DNA of 64,000 nucleotides from an uncultured Eubacteriales bacterium (GTDB lineage: Bacteria > Bacillota > Clostridia > Christensenellales > Aristaeellaceae). A program made the translations under genes and the position numbers. How positions within the stretch are numbered: position 1 is the first letter of the stretch; every line of letters starts with the position of its first letter. Positions 59,268 through 64,000 of this stretch are shown here, in pieces. The stretch covers positions 87,439 through 151,438 of the forward strand of contig UQNN01000008.1 of assembly GCA_900542445.1 (NCBI GenBank), written 5' to 3'. A model generated the notes under the pieces. It had not been told where the DNA came from and did not search any database. It saw only the letters and a program-made list of their open reading frames with translations.

Positions 59268-60038
59268 ATGGATAAGCATCGCAAGGCGCTGGAGCTGGCC
59301 GGCCACGCAGGCTGCATCCTGCTCAAAAACGGCGCTGAAATCTTCCGCGTGCAGGAAACGATGACGCGCATTCTCTGCGCTTATGGCGTGACGGATAACA
59401 ACGTCTACGTCATTTCAAACGGCATTTTCGCCACCGAGGGCGAAGGCACGGAACACGCGCTGAGCCTTGTGCGCCACGTGCCGCTGGGCGGCGTGAATCT
59501 GAGCCGCATCGACGCGGTAAACGCGATTTCCCGCGAAATCTGCGAGGGCCGATGGACGACGGACGAGGCCGAAGCTCTGCTGATCCGCGCCGAAACGCTC
59601 ACACCCGAAAAGCCGCTCACGCATGTGTTCGCCTGTGCGCTCGGCGCGGCGAGCTTCTGCTATCTGTTCGGCGGTTCGCTGCTGGACAGCGCCGCGGCCT
59701 TCCCCATCGGTCTGCTGTTGCAAATCTATCTGTTTGCCGCCCAAAAGCGCCGCTCCGGCTTCATGCCGTATATCTGGGGCAGCGGGTTGGTGACGCTGCT
59801 CAGCGGGCTTCTCTCCGCTCTCTTTCCCGCGCTCAGCGCGTCGTGGGTGGTCATTGGCGGCATTGTGCCGATGGTGCCGGGCGTGACGTTCACCACATCC
59901 ATCCGCGAGTTTTTCAACGGCGACTATCTCTCCGGCGTGATCCACTGCATCTGCGCCGTGCTGACTGCCGTGTGCATCGCGCTGGGCGTGTGCGGCGGCG
60001 CCATGCTGCTGGGCTTCATGGGAGGGATTGCGCTGTGA
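59268..60038 (+). CDS. ThrE-type threonine/serine exporter, large part
   Basis: A 256-residue DUF1212 protein. Residues 1 to about 115 are cytosolic (ALELAGHAGCILLKNGAEIF, RVQETMTRI), followed by four or five helices with GGIVPMVPGVTFTTSIREF. In many Firmicutes the ThrE transporter is split into this part and a DUF3815 partner, which follows here. Start MDKHRKALE after CGGAGG. Confidence 0.88.
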   Translation: MDKHRKALELAGHAGCILLKNGAEIFRVQETMTRILCAYGVTDNNVYVISNGIFATEGEGTEHALSLVRHVPLGGVNLSRIDAVNAISREICEGRWTTDEAEALLIRAETLTPEKPLTHVFACALGAASFCYLFGGSLLDSAAAFPIGLLLQIYLFAAQKRRSGFMPYIWGSGLVTLLSGLLSALFPALSASWVVIGGIVPMVPGVTFTTSIREFFNGDYLSGVIHCICAVLTAVCIALGVCGGAMLLGFMGGIAL

Positions 60039-60499
60039 CGGGTCAAGTTCTCGCCGCCTTTCTGGGCGTGCTTTCGTTTGCCGTCCTCTTTCATGCGCCA
60101 CGCAGAAGCTATCTCGCGTGCGCCGTCTGCGGTGCGGTTGCCTGGGGCTGCTATCTCCTTGCCGCGCCGCTGGGGCTGTTTCTGGCCACGACGCTGGCCG
60201 CCATCGCGCTGACGCTGCTCTCCCGCATGTTGTCCATTGCGATGAAAATGCCTTCCACCGTGTTCATCGTCACCGGCATTTTCCCGCTCGTCCCCGGCGC
60301 AGGCATCTATCACACGGCTTATGCGCTCGTCTCCCGCAACATGGAAGCCTTCACCCTGCGCGGCATGCAGACGCTCGCCCTCGCGGGCGCGATTGCGCTG
60401 GGCATTCTCATCGGTATGGGCTTCCCGAAGCTGCTCGTCGAGCTGGGTGGACACGCGCTTGAAAAGCTGCCGCTCTGCCATCGGGAGGCGCGCCCATGA
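60035..60499 (+). CDS. ThrE-type exporter, small part (DUF3815)
   Basis: A 154-residue protein with about five helices; FPLVPGAGIYHTAYALV is characteristic of the DUF3815 half of the exporter. Start GTG at 60035 overlaps the stop of the first gene (GTGA), with GGAGGG before it. Confidence 0.85.
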   Translation: MTGQVLAAFLGVLSFAVLFHAPRRSYLACAVCGAVAWGCYLLAAPLGLFLATTLAAIALTLLSRMLSIAMKMPSTVFIVTGIFPLVPGAGIYHTAYALVSRNMEAFTLRGMQTLALAGAIALGILIGMGFPKLLVELGGHALEKLPLCHREARP

Positions 60500-60798
60500 C
60501 CACGCTCACCGACGATTTCGCCTACGAAGTGCTTTCCGTCGTCGCGGAAATTCCGGAAGGCCGTGTCGCCACCTACGGACAGATCGCGCGGCTTGTCGGC
60601 AAAGAAAAAAACGCCCGACTGGTTGCAAAAATCCTGTCGCGCGCTGAATATTATGGCCATTTTCCCTGTCATCGCGTCGTCAACCACGCGGGGCGGCTCG
60701 CACCGCACTGGCCCGAACAGGCATTTTTGCTTTTTCGGGAAGGCGTGGATTTGAAGCCCGACGGATGCGTCGATTTGAAGAAGTTTCAGTGGGATTAA
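60496..60798 (+). CDS. MGMT/Ogt-family DNA-binding protein
   Basis: A 100-residue protein made only of the methyltransferase DNA-binding domain: VAEIPEGRVATYGQIARLVG and HFPCHRVVNHAG with the active-site Cys. It may repair alkyl-guanine or flag it, as short alkyltransferase-like proteins do. It overlaps the upstream gene by four bases (ATGA), so it is co-translated with the exporter. Confidence 0.85.
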   Translation: MTTLTDDFAYEVLSVVAEIPEGRVATYGQIARLVGKEKNARLVAKILSRAEYYGHFPCHRVVNHAGRLAPHWPEQAFLLFREGVDLKPDGCVDLKKFQWD

Positions 60799-60804
60799 CT
60801 CCCT

Positions 60805-60903
60805 TCGCAAACCCAATAAAGTATCAATCCCCATCTTATAAGTATTTTTCTTTTTGATTTGAGCCTGCATGGTTTTATTAAGTTCAGACCATTCCTTGTT
60901 CAT
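60805..60903 (-). pseudogene. Truncated N-terminal gene fragment
   Basis: A frame starting MNKEWSELNKTMQAQIKKKN behind AAAGGAAA runs about 33 codons and then enters sequence antisense to the MGMT-family gene without a natural end. It looks like the beginning of a gene cut off by a deletion. A DinB-like origin is possible but not certain. The 60904-61069 remainder shows no other feature. Confidence 0.3.
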
Positions 60904-61069
60904 ATCCCATTTCCTTTCGCGTTTCAATTTAATGCGTTCGATCTGTGGATTTTCTTCGGTCCCGACGCAGCCTATAATCCCAATGATATCCGCCGCGTTC
61001 CGCGTTTCATCCGATAGGACAGAACACCGTTGCGGGAGCAAATGTCATTGAAGCGGTCTAACAGACGCA

Positions 61070-61853
61070 TCAAACGCGGTTTTTCTCCATCCATGTCACC
61101 GCATAATCGACAAGTTCCCGCTGCCGCATCAGTCTGACAGCCGCATTGCCGATTTGCGTCATCCTGACCGCGTGCTCTTTTTCAAAATCCGCCCCGATCT
61201 GCTCAAAATCCTCGCCATCCACGAACAGGGTTTCGTAGGCCTTCCACACCCGTTTCCCGTTTTCCCAAATGGCGCTGTGCTCGATGCACATATGCTTTCC
61301 CGCATATTCCGCCCTCACATCCGCCAAGTGCATGGATGTGTTTTTGTTATATCCCGTTCCGAGCAAAAGCACCTTGCCATTGAGCGCATAGAGCTTTGCC
61401 AGCGGCGAGCTTTCCCCGAAAATATCGGATAAATCATGGTTTTGCGTCAGATATGCCGCGTTCTTTCCCCATGCGCAGATGGAGCGCGCCGGATGATCGC
61501 TGCGAACGCTCCCCGGCCACTGTCGAAACATCTCCGCCACCGCGCCCATCGTGTTGGTCGGCGTCATTTTTTTGTCGTATGCAGGCCAATTTTCCCTGAT
61601 GAGCGGCCAATCTTTTTCGTCAACCTCTCCATGAACGCCCGTTTCGGGGTCAAGATTCTTCCACGATTGTGTCGGCATCATAATCGTTCCCGTTTTCGCC
61701 GACAGTCTCGATTAACGCCTCAATCACTGCCTGCGCCCCGCCGCATACATAGCCCATGCTTTTCAGCGATGTATGAACGATAACGTTATCACCGCTTTTA
61801 AGACCGATTTCTTTGAGTTTTCGTTTGATATCTGCTTTCAAAATGACCGACAT
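61070..61853 (-). pseudogene. AAC(3)-family acetyltransferase gene with a one-base frameshift
   Basis: Two overlapping frames make one protein of about 261 residues, the normal family length. First: MSVILKADIKRKLKEIGLKS, VIVHTSLKSMGYVCGGAQAV, ending at ETVGENG. Second: IMMPTQSWKNLDPETGVHGE, RSDHPARSICAWGKN, GVGYNKNTS-like LLGTGYNKNTS, CIEHSAIWENGKRVW. Removing one A near 61690 (GGGAACG to GGGACG) joins them as ENGTIMMPTQ. Known members acetylate aminoglycosides, but many homologues do not. Either a sequence error or a recent pseudogene. Confidence 0.85.
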
Positions 61854-61929
61854 CTTTTCCGCTCCAATCTCGACGCTCTCGTGAATTGCCGTTCCACATT
61901 TTTGGGGAGGAATTTCGTTCTTTTTGGGC

Positions 61930-61958
61930 ATTATAACACGTTATAAAATATGACGCAA
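61930..61958 (-). promoter_or_regulatory. Promoter of the AAC(3)-like gene
   Basis: TTGCGT (61953-61958), 17-bp spacer, TATAAT (61930-61935) with TG upstream on the minus strand. Confidence 0.6.
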
Positions 61959-61987
61959 GGATGGAGTGACGCATGGTTGGGCTTCTT

Positions 61988-62014
61988 CGTGGCAACGTCC
62001 TACTCTCCCAGGTG
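61988..62014 (-). pseudogene. 5S rRNA 3'-end-like fragment
   Basis: On the minus strand CACCTGGGAGAGTAGGACGT then TGCCACG matches the conserved 3' end of bacterial 5S rRNA (CTGGGAGAGTAGG). The rest of a 5S gene is not present upstream, so it is a fragment of about 27 bases. 62015-62115 contains only the palindrome GCCCGC/GCGGGC and GCGGCGCGC/GCGCGCGGC. Confidence 0.45.
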
Positions 62015-62115
62015 ATTTTGCCTGCCTGAATCCCGCGCAGCGGGCGTGTTGCGGCGCGCACTCCTTGTCACGCCGCGCGCGTTTCGTGTCACATCTCAAA
62101 ATCTGCTGAATATGC

Positions 62116-62150
62116 AAAAAGCCGCCCGTTTTATGCAACGAGCGGCTTTC
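62116..62150 (-). terminator. Terminator after the holin gene
   Basis: AAAGCCGCTCGT and ACGGGCGGCTTT pair on the minus strand, followed by TTTGC. Confidence 0.8.
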
Positions 62151-62166
62151 TCATTCATGCGGTTTT

Positions 62167-62622
62167 TTACGCCGTTTCAGGCTTCGGATTGTCGATCATC
62201 TCCACCTTTCCATCGGCGAGATAGAACGGTTCCATGTTCTCCATCTCTTTGATCTGTGCGTCAATCATCGCTTTAAGCGTCGCCGTGTCGAGCCGGATGC
62301 CATGCTCGCGGAGAATCTCTTCCGCATACGCCAGCTTCTTGTCGCCATTGCCCGCGCCGTAGAGCTTTTCAGCCGCAAAAACGGCAATCTGCACCCAGCT
62401 TTTCGCCTTGGAGAGCTGCTCATTCGTGAGCTTGCTGCGCAGCCACGGCACCAGATACAACGACACAATGCCCGCTGCAAGGCTGATGATTGCCTGCGCG
62501 AGCTTCGTCAGATCCAGCAACACAGTCCCCTGTCCCTCCTGCCCTTCCGCCAGCACTGGCAACGCAAAGACCAGCGCCGCCAGCACCATCATCACAACCA
62601 ACATTTTCAGCTTCTCTTTCAT
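62167..62622 (-). CDS. Phage holin, LLH-type
   Basis: A 151-residue protein: an N-terminal hydrophobic segment ending VLAEG, a second helix (IISLAAGIVSLYLVPWL) and a helical tail with WVQIAVFAAEKLYGAGNGDK and KLAYAEEILREHGI, the pattern of the phage_holin_6_1 (LLH) family. It would form the membrane lesion for endolysin release. Located at the end of the prophage segment. Confidence 0.82.
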   Translation of the reverse strand: MKEKLKMLVVMMVLAALVFALPVLAEGQEGQGTVLLDLTKLAQAIISLAAGIVSLYLVPWLRSKLTNEQLSKAKSWVQIAVFAAEKLYGAGNGDKKLAYAEEILREHGIRLDTATLKAMIDAQIKEMENMEPFYLADGKVEMIDNPKPETA

Positions 62623-62625
62623 ATT

Positions 62626-63351
62626 TTAATGCCCCACTTTCTCAAGCGGCACAGACAACCGCTGTGCCGCCCTCTTTGCAATTTCTTCGGACAGCTCCAC
62701 GCCGACCGAATCAAATCCTTCCAGTTCTGCTGCCGCCAGCGTCGAACCGCTCCCCGCGAATGGGTCCAGAATCCGACCTCCCGGCAGACAGATTTTGCAT
62801 ATCTGCCGCATGATCTCCGCCGGCTTCTGCGTTTGGTGGATGCGCTGCATCCCCTGCACGTTCGCCGCCTTAAACACACCCGGCAGCACCGACACAGGGC
62901 GATCAATCGGCAGCTTGCCGTTGCTCGCCCAAACGACGAACTCTGCCTGCTGACGGAACCGCCCCTTCTGCGGGCGGCTGGTCAACTTGTCCCAGACCAG
63001 CGTTCCGCGCCATTGCCAGCCCGCCCATTGCACCGCATCCGTGAGGAGCGGGATCTGCCGCCAGTCGCAAAACACGACCAGAACAGCGCCGTCGTGACAC
63101 TGAACGCGCGCCAACGCGAGAATGTCCGCCATCATGTGCAGCCAGCTCCGTGAATCCATTTGGTCGCCCATGAAATCCGGGAACGGACAGGCTTTCTTGG
63201 TCGCCGTGTACTTCTGAGACGTGCTGGCGCTCCGTTCGGATAGCGTCGCGCCGCCGCTGGCATACGGCGGGTCTGTAATCACTGCGTCAAAACGCTCTCC
63301 ACTATAATTGGAAAGAAACGCTCGACAATCGCCGTTGTAAAGCTCAATCAT
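62626..63351 (-). CDS. Phage DNA methyltransferase
   Basis: A 241-residue adenine-specific methyltransferase of the beta-type order: catalytic VITDPPYASGG near residue 25-35 and the AdoMet site LDPFAGSGSTLAAAELEGF near 195-213, with HQTQKPAEIMRQI before it. Start MIELYNGDC after AAGGAG. It lacks a restriction partner, so protection of phage DNA is the likely role. Confidence 0.9.
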   Translation of the reverse strand: MIELYNGDCRAFLSNYSGERFDAVITDPPYASGGATLSERSASTSQKYTATKKACPFPDFMGDQMDSRSWLHMMADILALARVQCHDGAVLVVFCDWRQIPLLTDAVQWAGWQWRGTLVWDKLTSRPQKGRFRQQAEFVVWASNGKLPIDRPVSVLPGVFKAANVQGMQRIHQTQKPAEIMRQICKICLPGGRILDPFAGSGSTLAAAELEGFDSVGVELSEEIAKRAAQRLSVPLEKVGH

Positions 63352-63422
63352 GGAAGTGCTCCTTCTGAAAATTTTTTTCGACACGTTTTACAGTTTCGCG
63401 CATCTTCGCGCAAGAGGCTTCC

Positions 63423-63451
63423 TTGCGCCCAAATTCGCCCCGCTGTATAAT
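63423..63451 (+). promoter_or_regulatory. Promoter of a plus-strand small RNA
   Basis: TTGCGC (63423-63428), 17-bp spacer, TATAAT (63446-63451), opposite in direction to the surrounding prophage genes. Confidence 0.6.
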
Positions 63452-63457
63452 CATTTC

Positions 63458-63588
63458 ATGCGTAGTTGGGCAGGCAGAACCGACGCTGCACTTCCAATCT
63501 TCGCCGATTCTGCTCCGGATGCGTCTTCTGGCCGGAAAACGCATCCTTGCCCGGCTGTGCGCCCACGCATGAAAGCGTGGGTTTTTTA
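63458..63588 (+). ncRNA. Candidate prophage small RNA
   Basis: From the promoter at 63423 a transcript of about 130 bases would end at a strong terminator CCCACGC-ATGAAA-GCGTGGG-T6 (63562-63587). Inside is a perfect 8-bp stem GGATGCGT/ACGCATCC and a GGGCAGG...CTGC pair. No ribosome binding site with an ORF is visible. Its 3' end overlaps the endolysin stop codon on the other strand. Function unknown; a phage regulatory RNA is plausible. Confidence 0.5.
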
Positions 63589-64000
63589 ATCATCCCCGGC
63601 CTTGCAGCAATATTCCCCGCTGACCCAGCCGGTATATCCCTTATACGTCGTCTTGATCCAGCCTGCTCTCGTTTCGAGCGCGACGATTACGGCTCCATCC
63701 GGGAGCATCTGCATATATTCGCCGCGGACATCCGGCCTTTTTCGCATCCGCAAACCCGTCTGGGCGCAGATGACGTACGCCGTGCCCGTCGGTGCCGCGT
63801 CAGCATTTTCTGCCACCTCAATCATCCGATGCACCCCAAGCCCATTCCATCCGCGTTTTTCCGTCAGCTCAGTTTCCACCACACATCCCCGGCTCTTGCT
63901 TGAATGGATCACCGTTCCCCGCTCCGTCACCAACCCGGTGTGGTCCACGTCGCCCGTGCCCACGCCCATGAACGCCAGCATGCCCGCCTTCGCGCCGGAA
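63586..64000 (-). CDS. Phage endolysin, NlpC/P60 with SH3 domain (partial)
   Basis: Only the C-terminal part is in the window; the frame stays open to the edge. AGMLAFMGVGTGDVDHTGLV carries the catalytic-His region of NlpC/P60 peptidases (here GDVDHTGL with GTVIHSS following). After a linker, TAYVICAQTGLRMRKRPDVR, YMQMLPDGAVIVAL and KGYTGWVSGEYC form a bacterial SH3 domain that binds cell wall. Together with the holin it completes the lysis cassette. Confidence 0.85.
   Translation of the reverse strand, partial: SGAKAGMLAFMGVGTGDVDHTGLVTERGTVIHSSKSRGCVVETELTEKRGWNGLGVHRMIEVAENADAAPTGTAYVICAQTGLRMRKRPDVRGEYMQMLPDGAVIVALETRAGWIKTTYKGYTGWVSGEYCCKAGDD

Overview
The window reads as a chromosomal segment of an anaerobic, moderately high-GC Firmicute of the class Clostridia, probably a gut commensal. 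The evidence is anaerobic ribonucleotide reductase with its activase (nrdD/nrdG), a monomeric [FeFe] hydrogenase, a remB-gyrB-gyrA run, yajC next to a TIGR04086-type membrane protein, strong AGGAGG ribosome binding sites with some TTG starts, and many consensus housekeeping-sigma promoters with 17-bp spacers. Species cannot be named from the sequence alone.

Layout. 0.1-10 kb: polytopic membrane protein, [FeFe] hydrogenase, ferredoxin-type aldo/keto reductase divergent from a TetR regulator, an exported FMN-binding-like protein, DUF1540, ychF, then a decayed patch (orphan excisionase-like gene, broken uxaC) beside tRNA-Pro and tRNA-Thr. 10-27 kb: housekeeping genes mainly on the minus strand (yajC, tgt, tcdA, asnS, an EamA permease, gyrA, gyrB, remB, a Tat-exported C_GCAxxG/FMN protein, nrdG, nrdD). 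28-33 kb: a structured leader RNA candidate and a TRAP transporter operon (dctPQM), then a MATE exporter. 33-34.8 kb: an AT-richer island with an IS110-family element whose upstream noncoding part folds like a bridge RNA. 36-45 kb: a nearly complete autoinducer-2 uptake and processing locus, lsrACDBF on the minus strand and lsrR-lsrK divergent, followed by a small cupin; lsrG is not seen. 45-60.8 kb: exported SH3-like protein, sirtuin, recO, a YjdF-like membrane protein, a 54-residue membrane peptide, nadE, two SDR dehydrogenases, a flotillin, a heterodimeric ABC exporter, a two-part ThrE-type exporter and an MGMT-family protein. 61-64 kb: an AAC(3)-like gene broken by one base, a 5S-rRNA-like fragment, and the lysis end of a prophage (holin, DNA methyltransferase, NlpC/P60 endolysin running off the window) with a candidate small RNA on the opposite strand.

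The most pervasive unexplained feature is a family of modular intergenic repeats. About fifteen sites in 64 kb share a GGGGC-TTTG-CCCC block, a central palindrome of the type AGGAACCTGAGGTTCCT, and a hairpin whose stem sequence differs from copy to copy while its pairing is kept. They sit only between genes, sometimes supply the last codons or the stop codon of a gene, and occur in both orientations.

How genes may work together: nrdD/nrdG, the hydrogenase and the ferredoxin-like proteins fit strict anaerobic metabolism. The lsr locus would import AI-2 (LsrBCDA), phosphorylate it (LsrK), derepress LsrR and degrade it via LsrF. Several fragments (uxaC, flavodoxin, AAC(3), 5S piece, a small truncated frame near 60.9 kb) show local gene decay next to mobile or repeat-rich segments.
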